A stretch of 42,056 bases of DNA, from positions 1 through 42,056 of the forward strand of contig JBAYJJ010000006.1 of assembly GCA_041665165.1 (NCBI GenBank), read 5' to 3'. The DNA is from MWCR01 sp041665165 (GTDB lineage Bacteria > Patescibacteriota > Patescibacteriia > 2-12-FULL-60-25). The notes under the pieces are model-generated. The model saw only the letters and a program-made list of their open reading frames with translations. It was not told the origin of the DNA and ran no database searches. This document shows positions 1 to 8,262 of this stretch, one piece after another; the stretch's first letter is position 1, and the number at the start of each line of letters is the position of its first letter. Both the position numbers and the translations under genes were made by a program.

Positions 1-20
1 AATAGATACTGACAACTTTA

Positions 21-76
21 AACTGACAACTGCCAAGAGTTACCAAGTTGCTCTTGTAAGTTGTTAGTTGTCAGTT
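21..76. terminator. Bidirectional hairpin terminator at thrS 3' end (repeat copy 1)
   Basis: The outer arms AACTGACAACT (21-31) and AGTTGTCAGTT (66-76) are perfect complements. An inner stem CAAGAG/CTCTTG lies inside them, and a T-run follows on the plus strand. The thrS stop codon (71-73) lies within the outer arm. A closely related element sits at the pheT 3' end (14616-14684), so this is a dispersed repeat used as a terminator. Confidence 0.7.
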
Positions 77-1855
77 TTTTGTAGTTGTCTTTTCTTGCGC
101 AACTTTGATGAACTCATCAAGCTTGATTACTTCTTGATCTTTTTGTCCGCGCCAGCGCACTGTCAATTCCCCGTTCTCCTGTTCTTTGTCCCCAAACACG
201 ATCATGCACGGCGTCTTTTTGATTTCAGCATTCCTGATTTTTTTGCCCACACTATCAGCTGCATCCTCAAACTCAACCCTCAAGCCGACAGCTTCCAGTT
301 TGGACACTAATTCGCGGGCTGAATCAACGTGGCGGTCAGCGACTGGCAAGACAGCGACCTGGACCGGTGCCAGCCAGAATGGGAAAGCACCGGCATAATG
401 CTCGATCAAGACTGACAAAAATCTCTCAATCGATCCCATGATGGCGCAATGGATCATGACAATGCGTTCGCGCTCCCCCGCCTCATTCACGCACGCCAAA
501 TCAAACCGCTCCGGCATATTGAAATCCAGCTGGATAGTCGCGACCTGATGCTCGCGGCCAATAGCATCCTTGCCCATGAAGTCTATCTTGGGGCCATACA
601 TGGCTGCTTCGCCTTTGCCTTCCACATAAGCCACGCCTCGCTTTTCGATCAAGGCCTTAAGCTGGCCCTCAGCCTCTTGCCAGACTTCTTTGGTGCCAAG
701 ATATTTTTCCATCTTGTCCGGGTCATGCGTTGACATGCGGATCCTCAAATCAAAACCAAAAGTCTTGTAAAACGCATCAATGATATCCCAGATGGCGAAT
801 GCTTCGTGCTCTATCTGGCTCTTGCGGCAAAACACGTGCGCATCGTCTTGAGTGATGCACAGCACGCGCGACAAGCCAGACAGCTCGCCGCTCTGCTCAT
901 CGCGATAGACCATGGTGGTCTCTGCATATCTCTGCGGCAAATCGCGCCAGCTGCGCAAACGCGCGTCAAAAATCTGCGTGTGGTGCGGGCAGTTCATGGG
1001 CTTGAGCGCATACTCATGGCCCTCGCGCGACACGATCTTGAACAGCTCGTCCTTGAACTTGGCCCAATGCCCGCTTTTTTCGTACAACTCCTTTTTGGTG
1101 ATGTGCGGGATCGCAACCCGGCAAAAACCGCGTTCCTTGCGCAGCTGCCACACATAATCATCCAGCACATTGCGCAAGATGGCGCCTTTAGGCAGCCAAA
1201 GCGGCAGGCCGCTGCCCACGAGCTCGGAAAAGGTGAAGAGATCCAGCTCTTTGCCTAATTTGCGATGGTCGCGCTTTTCCGCTTCTTCCATCATCTTTAA
1301 GTGCGCATCCAATTCGATTGGCGTTGCAAAACATAGGCCGTAAATGCGCTGCATCTGTGGGTTGGTCTCTTTGCCGCGCCAATACGCGCCAGCAGCCTTG
1401 TAGACCTTATAAGCACCTATCTGGTTCGCGAACTCCACGTGAGGCCCGCGGCACAGATCAGTAAAATCACCTGTCGTATAAATGCTGACCCTATTTTTCA
1501 TGGCTGGATCAACATCCACTGCTTCTTCGGCCGAGAGCTTGGTCGTACCCTTGGTCTTGATGTCATTCAAAAGTTCAACCTTGTACGGCTGGTTCATGTC
1601 GCTGAATAATTTGATAGCCTCATCAATATCCAGTTCCTCGCGCACAAAAGCCGGCTTCGCGCCCACGATCTTCTGCATCTCTTTTTGGATGGCCTTCAGA
1701 TCTTCGGGCGTGACTGCACGACCGATATCAATGTCATAGTAAAATCCAAAATCCACGGCCGGGCCAACGCCGAACTTAGCTTCCGGAAAAAGCTTTTTGA
1801 TGGCTGCAGCCATTACGTGGGCAGCACTGTGACGCATCGTTTCAATAGTGTTCAT
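71..1855 (-). CDS. thrS: Threonine--tRNA ligase, TGS-less
   Basis: Class II aminoacyl-tRNA synthetase that charges tRNA-Thr. The 594-residue protein starts almost directly at the second additional domain: HSAAH near residue 9 and CRGPH near residue 135 form the editing-site metal motif. The catalytic core follows, with the zinc-site segment MNCPHH and the class II motifs (YRDEQSGE; the late MIHCAIMGSIERF), then an anticodon-binding domain from about residue 500. The usual N-terminal TGS domain of about 60 residues is absent; from memory this is common in reduced genomes. The ATG has no Shine-Dalgarno sequence and lies just after a terminator hairpin in a T-box-like leader. The upstream 67-codon frame ends in an ATGA overlap with this start. 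The gene ends inside a bidirectional terminator. Confidence 0.97.
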   Translation of the reverse strand: MNTIETMRHSAAHVMAAAIKKLFPEAKFGVGPAVDFGFYYDIDIGRAVTPEDLKAIQKEMQKIVGAKPAFVREELDIDEAIKLFSDMNQPYKVELLNDIKTKGTTKLSAEEAVDVDPAMKNRVSIYTTGDFTDLCRGPHVEFANQIGAYKVYKAAGAYWRGKETNPQMQRIYGLCFATPIELDAHLKMMEEAEKRDHRKLGKELDLFTFSELVGSGLPLWLPKGAILRNVLDDYVWQLRKERGFCRVAIPHITKKELYEKSGHWAKFKDELFKIVSREGHEYALKPMNCPHHTQIFDARLRSWRDLPQRYAETTMVYRDEQSGELSGLSRVLCITQDDAHVFCRKSQIEHEAFAIWDIIDAFYKTFGFDLRIRMSTHDPDKMEKYLGTKEVWQEAEGQLKALIEKRGVAYVEGKGEAAMYGPKIDFMGKDAIGREHQVATIQLDFNMPERFDLACVNEAGERERIVMIHCAIMGSIERFLSVLIEHYAGAFPFWLAPVQVAVLPVADRHVDSARELVSKLEAVGLRVEFEDAADSVGKKIRNAEIKKTPCMIVFGDKEQENGELTVRWRGQKDQEVIKLDEFIKVAQEKTTTKN

Positions 1856-2055
1856 ATTTTATAAAAAAGCCGACCAATCCATTTAATGAATTCGTCGGGA
1901 CCCACCATAGTCGAGCTCATCTCGTCTTCGGCGGGCGGTTCCACCCGTATTTCCCGACATAAAGTCAGGACACTTTTATCTTGGATTTTCGGCTGATATC
2001 CGGTTGGTGAGTCCGGAACAAGAAATAGAATAGACTGATTGGCTTGAAACGTCAA
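1852..2055 (-). CDS. Possible small leader ORF upstream of thrS (67 codons)
   Basis: An open frame of up to 67 codons (TTG start) spans the same DNA as the putative T-box leader. It follows the stop codon of the beta-helix protein in the same frame and ends in an ATGA overlap with thrS. Its C-terminal part reads plausibly as protein (PDEFIKWIGRLFYKI). There is no Shine-Dalgarno sequence, and the TTG overlaps the predicted -35 element. The frame may therefore be accidental, or be a shorter ORF from an internal ATG near 1916. Function unknown. Confidence 0.2.
   Translation of the reverse strand: MTFQANQSILFLVPDSPTGYQPKIQDKSVLTLCREIRVEPPAEDEMSSTMVGPDEFIKWIGRLFYKI
1863..2021 (-). promoter_or_regulatory. 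Putative T-box riboswitch leader of thrS
   Basis: On the minus strand the leader holds GGGTGGAACCGCC (1934-1946), which matches the T-box consensus GGGTGGNACCGCG in 12 of 13 positions. GTCGGGA just upstream (1952-1958) can pair with TCCCGAC (1894-1900) to form an antiterminator enclosing the T-box. The same TCCCGAC region also forms the 5' arm of a terminator (CCGACgAAT with ATTgGTCGG, 1870-1898) followed by CTTTTTT, just before the thrS ATG. That mutually exclusive order is the canonical T-box layout. Nearer the 5' end, a TCCGG/CCGGA hairpin (1999-2017) carries ACC, a Thr codon, in its loop, as a possible specifier. A full Stem I with AG-bulge and loop-E motifs is not recognisable, so this would be a reduced version. 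Confidence 0.55.
2027..2055 (-). promoter_or_regulatory. Sigma-70-type promoter of thrS leader
   Basis: Minus strand -35 TTGACG (2050-2055), 17-nt spacer, -10 TATTCT (2027-2032). This predicts transcription starting near 2020, about 165 nt before the thrS ATG, which matches the putative regulated leader. Confidence 0.6.
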
Positions 2056-2064
2056 CTTTGTTTC

Positions 2065-5000
2065 CTACTTAACATACCCCAGCGCCCTAACCACGGACCA
2101 GCCAAATGGGGTTGTAGGATAATGTTTGTACAATACGTAAAAAGCTTTGATGCCTATCCGCTCTTTAACCAAGTCTCTGGGGAAACGGATACGATAGAGC
2201 AAAGTATTCCAAGCCAGATTTTCTTTGGCTACTTTGAAATTAGGCGCGTGACCAAATATATCAATGAAAACCGGAAGAGCCTTGTTAACATTCTGGCGTT
2301 CGAGGGCAAGGTTGCGCACAAGCGGGATCAAACCGGTAGTTAGGCGCTCAATATCAGACCAAACAAAATCCGCTCGATGGACTGTTTCCATATAATCGCG
2401 AACTACTGCTCTGCGTTCACCTTGGCCAAGTTTTTTCGTGGTAGACGAAATACCGTAGACAATGAAGTTGCGGATGGACATCTCCTGATTAGTGTCCAAT
2501 ACTAACCCAAACTCCTTGGCATCTGCCCTGACCTGTTTCAAGACAAGATCTTCAGTCTCTGTATTGCGCGTAAGATTCAGTCGCTCAAGAAGAACTGGAA
2601 GATTAGAGGGATCCAAGGTCTGGATTGAGGGCTCCGGCTGGGCTTGAGGTGCTGGTATGACTGGTTCTGTTGTTGGTGGCGTTACTACGACAATAGGTTT
2701 TGTAATCACGGGCAAGGATTGGGGCGCCGAACCTCCGCCTCCAGTGCTTCCAGTACTGGCAGCAGTCCCAGTTATGGAATTAGTCACAGAGGAAACAGCA
2801 ATGCTCCTGTAGCCCATGGTAAGGCTTGAGGCCAGGTGCCCGATATTATGTGTGCCATAGCCAAGGCCTGTCACCGTGACTGTCACTGGCACATTCCAGT
2901 TGCTTGAGCGAAAAACAATCGTTGATGTCGAAACCTGAGAAGAAGCGTCAGGTAAGACCAGTATCTGAACAGTGGATGTTGGCGCAGAAGTTAGGACAAT
3001 CGTGTATGTTGCTGTTGATCCACCAATCACTGTTGCGATGGATGTTGGAGAGACTGTAACCCCGCCATTGGCCATGGTTGCCAGAGCAGAACTTGAGGTA
3101 GCAGCGTTTATGTTATCGCCATTCCTGGCAATGACTTTAAAGGAATGATTAGTCCAGGCTGGCAAGCCGCGCACAATGCCAGACCACGAAGATGACGTGA
3201 AAAACGTAGGAGTGGCTGTTTCCGCACCCAGAGCTGTGAAGTATTTTGAATCAATGGAATCGTACACGGCGTAAGTAGTGCCCACTGGATTGCCATTAGC
3301 ATTGATGAAAAGCGGTACTGTTGATGTTGTGGGTGTGCCGAGAGTGGGAGCTGATGCTTGGTTTGCAAGAGTGTAGATGAGCGAGCTTGTCGCGTAAGTT
3401 GAAGTAGTGTGTACGCCATCACCTGCTGCCACACGGAACTGGTACAAATTGTTTGGCGAAAGACTGGTGAAAGTATAATTAGTCGTCGGGACATTAACTC
3501 TTGCGGTTTGAGCAAACGTAGTACCCCCATCCACAGACTTTTCAAGGGCATAGACAGTTTCCGTTCCCCCACCTGTTGTCCAGGATAGTGGGATCGCTAC
3601 TGTCGTCGGGGTGCCAAGTGCTGGTGTAGTAGGCGCAGTCGGGTTCTCATACATGTCAAAAGTATGGCTTGAATAACCTCCAGTATATCTAAATGATAAA
3701 CTTCCGCTGCCATTCGATCGGCAGACTCCATTATTGCAAGTTGTTCCATTTATGCCAGTAATGCTTGAAGCTGTTGCTCCGGTTATGGTGATTGTATAAT
3801 TTTTGTTGGCATTCAGATCCCCAACTGTATGGTCTGTAACCATGCTGGTAGTTGAAGCATTGTTTTCAGTCCATGTCTTATGGGTATTGGTCCAATTCGT
3901 GAAATTCGTGACATCAAGCCAAGCCGGCCTTTTCGCAGTCGAACCGAAAGTCTCAAAACTCCCGCCAGATGGGGCTATCTTCAGATGAGCTGTATTGCTG
4001 TTGGTTGTCCCCAAATCCCTGAATTTTCCATCTCCATAGATTCTTGCTCCAGCTCCCCTATCTATCGTATCTGGAGTACCCAGAGTCAGGTCGTGCGGCG
4101 GCTGATATTCGTATGCTCCTATATCAGGAACTCCGTAGATGGGGTTGCCGGCAAAGTCAGTAGTCAACCCTGCAACAACAGTGCCTGCATCAATGGCAGG
4201 CGAAAGATAAGTGAGCCTATAATCAGTGGATGTGGAATATGAACCTGTGCCGTTTATAAATAAGGGATCAGAATTATTACTATTTGGTTCAGTGGGGTGA
4301 TAAGCTGCCCAGGATATGGGGGTTATAGCCTCACTTGTAGTATAAAACAAGTTATCGTCTACCGGTTTATACAGATTGTAATCAAGAGAAGTATAGGAAG
4401 GACCCGTATTCAAAATCTCTCGTGGCTTGCCGCCACCAAAAACTCCATTATTGACAACAAAGCTACCGCTAGCCTTCCTATAATAGACATTGCTCCTTGC
4501 CGATGGGTTGGTTACAGTGCTTCCTTTGAAGATTTCACCAATAGCATATCCGTTGTCCCAATTGGTACTGTTATAATATGCATTATTTGCCCCGTCACTA
4601 ACATCTCCTATTCCTTCATTGTAATTATGATGGGCGATGCAATAATAACACTTAATATTCGCAACTGCATCATGAGGCAAAAAGCCGCCGCCATCGGTCA
4701 CGACATTGACCGTACCGTTGTAAGATGCCTCGCTTCGCCAATATGTTACGTTGCTGGCAGATATTGAAGCAAGAAAACCGATATTTGCATTATTATCCGC
4801 AGTACAATTGTTATAGGTAATGTTATTGGACGTGCCTCTAGCAACAAACCCGTGCGTCTCATTACTGTTCGCAGTATCGCGATTATATGTGATATCGTGG
4901 CTCGTTCCATCTGCTTCAAAGCCACCGTAACTAGCGCCAGCGGTCATACTGCTATCATTTACCGTGATATTTGACGAATCAGTAAAAATAAAACCCCAAC

Positions 5001-5796
5001 CAGACGAGCCTATGGCATTACTGATAGTTCCTGTATCGACCCTGGTCAAGCTTATTCCGGTCGTTGAATGTATATTAGATGCTGTAAAATTCTCGCCGAT
5101 TGAAATAATCGTTACGCCTGTGGAAGTTACATTGTTCATTAATGTACTTGTGGCACCGCTCAGATATACGCTAAAAAAACCAGTATTAAAGGTTGAATTC
5201 TGTATAGTCACATGGTCATTGCTTAGACCGTTAAGGGCTATGCCGTACCTAGATGCTCCGACATATGTTAAATTGACATTATCAAAAAGAACATCACTCA
5301 GATTGCTGCTGGACCACATAACATGTCCGAAAGACCCCATGTCACTAGTAATATTTTTAAACTGGAGATTGGAACCTGTAGTTATGTATATTCCTATGTT
5401 ATTTGAAGCTGCCAGTCCGACATAGTTAGCGGTTAAGCCATCAATTATAATATTTGATTTGCTGTTGGTTTGTATCAAATAACCAGAAGTAATAGCAATT
5501 ACAGGAGTTTCGCTTGGCACGTTTGCATAAGTGACCTCATTGCCAGCTCCAGACCCACCAGAAGGTATGACAAGAGTCTCTGTATAGTTTCCACCCTGAG
5601 AACTAAATAAGACATGATCGCCAGCCAAAAAAGATGCAAGGTTTACTTGCGCCATGCTCAAAGATGTAGTGGACGCATTCGGGCTGGTCGCATTTGCTTT
5701 ATTGCCTGCGGTCACAAGCCCATCTGCTCTCACATAATATGTCGCTGCATTCGCCTGCCCAGCCAAACCGAACAACAAAAAACCAGCGCAAAACAA
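2065..5796 (-). CDS. Secreted right-handed beta-helix surface protein, possibly phase-variable
   Basis: A 1243-residue open frame from an unlikely TTG start that falls inside a signal peptide. The h-region and AxA site (GLAGQANA) lead into a Thr/Ser/Asn-rich parallel beta-helix (about residues 20-570) with many short repeated 'N-I-x-x-N' coils. Fibronectin-III-like modules follow (about 700-910), then a Val/Thr-rich domain, a Gly/Pro linker (about 1010-1060) and an Arg/Leu-rich helical C-terminal domain. It is probably a cell-surface adhesin or glycan-binding protein; no catalytic site was recognised. An ATG at 5880-5882 would supply a basic n-region, but it is out of frame by one dinucleotide across a (CT)7 tract at 5847-5861. 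The upstream neighbour ends 26 nt before that ATG, which suggests co-transcription. Confidence 0.85.
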   Translation of the reverse strand: MFCAGFLLFGLAGQANAATYYVRADGLVTAGNKANATSPNASTTSLSMAQVNLASFLAGDHVLFSSQGGNYTETLVIPSGGSGAGNEVTYANVPSETPVIAITSGYLIQTNSKSNIIIDGLTANYVGLAASNNIGIYITTGSNLQFKNITSDMGSFGHVMWSSSNLSDVLFDNVNLTYVGASRYGIALNGLSNDHVTIQNSTFNTGFFSVYLSGATSTLMNNVTSTGVTIISIGENFTASNIHSTTGISLTRVDTGTISNAIGSSGWGFIFTDSSNITVNDSSMTAGASYGGFEADGTSHDITYNRDTANSNETHGFVARGTSNNITYNNCTADNNANIGFLASISASNVTYWRSEASYNGTVNVVTDGGGFLPHDAVANIKCYYCIAHHNYNEGIGDVSDGANNAYYNSTNWDNGYAIGEIFKGSTVTNPSARSNVYYRKASGSFVVNNGVFGGGKPREILNTGPSYTSLDYNLYKPVDDNLFYTTSEAITPISWAAYHPTEPNSNNSDPLFINGTGSYSTSTDYRLTYLSPAIDAGTVVAGLTTDFAGNPIYGVPDIGAYEYQPPHDLTLGTPDTIDRGAGARIYGDGKFRDLGTTNSNTAHLKIAPSGGSFETFGSTAKRPAWLDVTNFTNWTNTHKTWTENNASTTSMVTDHTVGDLNANKNYTITITGATASSITGINGTTCNNGVCRSNGSGSLSFRYTGGYSSHTFDMYENPTAPTTPALGTPTTVAIPLSWTTGGGTETVYALEKSVDGGTTFAQTARVNVPTTNYTFTSLSPNNLYQFRVAAGDGVHTTSTYATSSLIYTLANQASAPTLGTPTTSTVPLFINANGNPVGTTYAVYDSIDSKYFTALGAETATPTFFTSSSWSGIVRGLPAWTNHSFKVIARNGDNINAATSSSALATMANGGVTVSPTSIATVIGGSTATYTIVLTSAPTSTVQILVLPDASSQVSTSTIVFRSSNWNVPVTVTVTGLGYGTHNIGHLASSLTMGYRSIAVSSVTNSITGTAASTGSTGGGGSAPQSLPVITKPIVVVTPPTTEPVIPAPQAQPEPSIQTLDPSNLPVLLERLNLTRNTETEDLVLKQVRADAKEFGLVLDTNQEMSIRNFIVYGISSTTKKLGQGERRAVVRDYMETVHRADFVWSDIERLTTGLIPLVRNLALERQNVNKALPVFIDIFGHAPNFKVAKENLAWNTLLYRIRFPRDLVKERIGIKAFYVLYKHYPTTPFGWSVVRALGYVK

Positions 5797-5846
5797 AACT
5801 GCACCGAATCCAAGAGAACTAAAATTGAAAATTCGGCCGCTTTTTA

Positions 5847-5861
5847 CTCTCTCTCTCTCTC
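5847..5861 (-). repeat. (CT)7 simple sequence repeat at surface-protein start
   Basis: Plus strand CTCTCTCTCTCTCTC, which reads (GA)n on the coding strand. It lies between the best candidate ATG (5880-5882) and the beta-helix frame. As written, the ATG frame hits TAA right after the repeat. Removing one CT unit, or adding two, joins the ATG to the signal peptide of the surface protein. Confidence 0.85.
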
Positions 5862-5907
5862 GAATTTTGTCTTGAAGGTCATATTTTAAATTTTCGACTT
5901 TGGATTT

Positions 5908-7137
5908 TTAGTTGATCACGACTGTTATCTTGTCTTTCATGCTCGGTAAACGGCGCACCCAATCGGGATGGAGCTCAACATCCACTTCTTCTACGCCGTC
6001 CAAGACTGACCATTTGCGGATGACTTCGTCTGCTGGCAAGCCTACGATCAAATCTTTGCGCAGATCAGGGCTGTCAATGCTCAACTTGCTCATGGCCTCG
6101 GCTGAGATGGCCAAGCGAGCCGTGCCTTTTTTCATGTCCGTTGATTCCAGCTTGAATGTTGCTTTTGAAAGGTCAAAATCTGCCAAAGCATAGCCTTGAG
6201 GCAATTTTTCCTTAAGCCTGGTCCGCAGCAAAGCCAGCACATCCTCGCGCGGGAAAAACACGGCCGTGACATTCAGCTTTACCTGGGCCAAAAAATTATC
6301 AGCTTCCTGGCCAGGCGCCACATTGCTCTGCTTTTGCGCAGTGTTGATCAGATAGACTGATTCCCAGCCTGCTTCTGCCCCAGCTTCAACGCTTAAAGAT
6401 TGCTTGGCTTTTTCCAAAGCAGCGGCATATAACTGCTCATACGCCTTAGCCTGGGCGCCTGCGGTCAAAACCTTGCCTGAAGCAGTCTTTTTTGGTGTTG
6501 TTGGGTTTGAGATTATTCCCCCGCTTTGGAAATCTGTTATGGCCTGGGCAAAAATGAGATGCTGAAGATCTATCCAAAGGCCAGGGATAGTGAATTTTGT
6601 GCCTGATTGGATTTGATACTCGCTCCCAGCCTCGTCTGACACAGCATCCACTTCGATTGACCCGCCAGATGGCACAGTGACTGTCTTGGAAATCCTAAAA
6701 AGCTTGCCATCAGACGTGAGCAAGCGGGTCTTGACCACCAAAGGCTGGTCTTTTGAGTAATTGTTGATGATTTTTACGCGTCCGACTGTCTTGGTCGGAG
6801 TTTCCTGAACCGGAGCCGGGGTTGGAGCGACAACAACAGGCGTGGAAGTGGCGACCTCGACCGGAAATTCCTTTGCCTCAGTGAATGTACCGCTTACTAC
6901 GCGGCCTTTGATCTGATCAGCCAGAGGTGTGGATGAGATATCAAACACTGTATCAACTGAGACTGGTTCGCTTTTGGCTTTGACTATGACCGTGGCCTTT
7001 ACGGAAGATGTCCACAGGGCAATGGCTATCACAGCCAAGGTAATAAGGACAAAAGTAACTGCAATATTCCTGAACAGCTTGGGAGAGGGCGGCTGTGGAA
7101 AATTATTGCCCGAGGCACGCGAAAGTTTGATGGCCAT
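5908..7137 (-). CDS. Membrane-anchored envelope protein, baseplate-J-like (tentative)
   Basis: About 409 residues. One N-terminal transmembrane helix follows a short basic cytoplasmic tail, then a Pro/Thr/Val linker. Next comes a beta-rich segment (VGRVKIINNYSKDQPL, followed by TVPSGGSIEVDA and GTKFTIPG) of the kind I associate with baseplate-J-like domains in CPR membrane proteins. The C-terminal half is alpha/beta and ends with a segment of predicted repetitive fold. I chose the ATG at 7135-7137 over the one at 7147-7149 because the latter overlaps a TATAAT -10 box (7148-7153). The product is probably exported to the outer face of the membrane. It lies directly upstream of the beta-helix protein, so the two may be made together. 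Family assignment is from memory and uncertain. Confidence 0.75.
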   Translation of the reverse strand: MAIKLSRASGNNFPQPPSPKLFRNIAVTFVLITLAVIAIALWTSSVKATVIVKAKSEPVSVDTVFDISSTPLADQIKGRVVSGTFTEAKEFPVEVATSTPVVVAPTPAPVQETPTKTVGRVKIINNYSKDQPLVVKTRLLTSDGKLFRISKTVTVPSGGSIEVDAVSDEAGSEYQIQSGTKFTIPGLWIDLQHLIFAQAITDFQSGGIISNPTTPKKTASGKVLTAGAQAKAYEQLYAAALEKAKQSLSVEAGAEAGWESVYLINTAQKQSNVAPGQEADNFLAQVKLNVTAVFFPREDVLALLRTRLKEKLPQGYALADFDLSKATFKLESTDMKKGTARLAISAEAMSKLSIDSPDLRKDLIVGLPADEVIRKWSVLDGVEEVDVELHPDWVRRLPSMKDKITVVIN

Positions 7138-7147
7138 ACTGCTGGGC

Positions 7148-7171
7148 ATTATAGCATGCTGTTTACCAGTT
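7148..7171 (-). promoter_or_regulatory. Extended -10 promoter, near-leaderless
   Basis: Minus strand TGC-TATAAT (hexamer 7148-7153) with a weak -35 (TTGGTT, 18-nt spacer). The predicted start is only a few bases before the ATG at 7137, so the transcript is nearly leaderless. Confidence 0.55.
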
Positions 7172-7187
7172 AACCAAGCCCCCGAAT

Positions 7188-7258
7188 GCCCAGAATTACC
7201 AATGCTTAATTACCAATTACCAAGGAATGACCGATATCAAATAATCAATATCCAAGGA
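7188..7258. repeat. Low-complexity tandem 'AATTACCAA' repeats
   Basis: Intergenic run of AATTACCAAT, TAATTACCAATTACCAAGG and a related AATAATCAATATCCAAGG segment between ddl and the next gene. It is related in style to the AATTACGAATT runs at 14322-14332 and 17181-17211. Confidence 0.6.
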
Positions 7259-7277
7259 TGAGGCGATTTTAAACACC

Positions 7278-8261
7278 TTAACCCTGAAGTGCTCTCGTGA
7301 CTAAAATTGTCATCAAGGCACTAAAATCGATCCCAAGAGCCGCCGCTCCTTGCGGCAAGAGTGAAGCTTTCGTCATTCCGGGCAAAGTATTTATTTCAAG
7401 AATGTACAAACTATTTTTATGCAAAATGAAATCCGCTCTGGACATCCCTCTGCACCCAAAAAGTTTATGCGCACGTAAAGCCGCTTCCTGCAGTTCTCTT
7501 ATCCATGATTCCGGCAGATTTGGAGGCGTAATCTCATCTGAACCACCAACTGCGTATTTTGCTTTATAATCAAAAAAAGCTGAATTTTTAGGACAAATTT
7601 CGGTCGGCACCAGTGGGATTATCTCTTTTTCTGATTTTTCGATTACACCGCATGTCAATTCTCTTCCTGAAAGATATTCTTGCAAAACCACAACTTGATT
7701 ATTTTTTAAATCTTGACCAATGCGCTGTCTGATTTTCTTTTGATTGTTCGTAATCAAGACTCCCACACTAGAACCGCCGTTTAGTGGCTTGATTACGAAT
7801 AGTTGTTTCTTTTTTAGAAATTTTTCTGCCGCCCTCAAGTCCTCGTTCGATTGAATTATACGGGTCTCAGGAACTCTAAACCCCGCTCGTAAAAATAATG
7901 CTTGTGCTATCCCTTTATCCATAGCCTTTCTTGAAGCGACTGGTCCGGATCCAACAAAAGGAATTTTCAATATTTCTAAGATAGTCTGCAACTGACCATC
8001 TTCTCCAAACTCCCCATGGAGCGCCGGAAATACGCAATCAATGTCCATTGCCTGCATTTTTTTGAGGCCATCCAAAAACTTAAATCGTTTTATTCCTGGC
8101 TTATAGATAAATTCCAGCTCTTTCGTGAGTTCGGCCTCAAAAACCTGGAATATTTCGCGATCTAAAACGTGAGCGACCATCCGTCCGCTCTCCAATGAAA
8201 CGTCCCTTTCTCCCCCGACTCCGCCGCTCAGGACAAGTATTTTTGGTTTGGATTTAGACAT
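7278..8261 (-). CDS. ddl: D-alanine--D-alanine ligase
   Basis: ATP-grasp ligase that makes D-Ala-D-Ala for peptidoglycan precursors in the cytoplasm. The 327-residue protein is full length. The N-terminal domain has LSGGVGGERDVSLESG and ALHGEFGEDGQLQ. The central ATP-grasp segment has VIKPLNGGSSVGV and LQEYLSGRELTCGV. The C-terminal metal site is seen in RADFILHKNSLYILEINTLPG, with the Asp, Glu and Asn expected for Mg-ATP binding. The start is 1 nt after the stop of the upstream nucleotidyltransferase-like gene, so the pair is probably translationally coupled. With murI at 20.6-21.4 kb it implies a peptidoglycan wall. Confidence 0.96.
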   Translation of the reverse strand: MSKSKPKILVLSGGVGGERDVSLESGRMVAHVLDREIFQVFEAELTKELEFIYKPGIKRFKFLDGLKKMQAMDIDCVFPALHGEFGEDGQLQTILEILKIPFVGSGPVASRKAMDKGIAQALFLRAGFRVPETRIIQSNEDLRAAEKFLKKKQLFVIKPLNGGSSVGVLITNNQKKIRQRIGQDLKNNQVVVLQEYLSGRELTCGVIEKSEKEIIPLVPTEICPKNSAFFDYKAKYAVGGSDEITPPNLPESWIRELQEAALRAHKLFGCRGMSRADFILHKNSLYILEINTLPGMTKASLLPQGAAALGIDFSALMTILVTRALQG

Positions 8262-8262
8262 A

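Noticed and set aside
2065..2067. Stop-codon readthrough joining the surface protein to the 67-codon frame
   Set aside because: The same frame continues after TAG, but a promoter lies just downstream and nothing suggests recoding. Chance alignment is enough.
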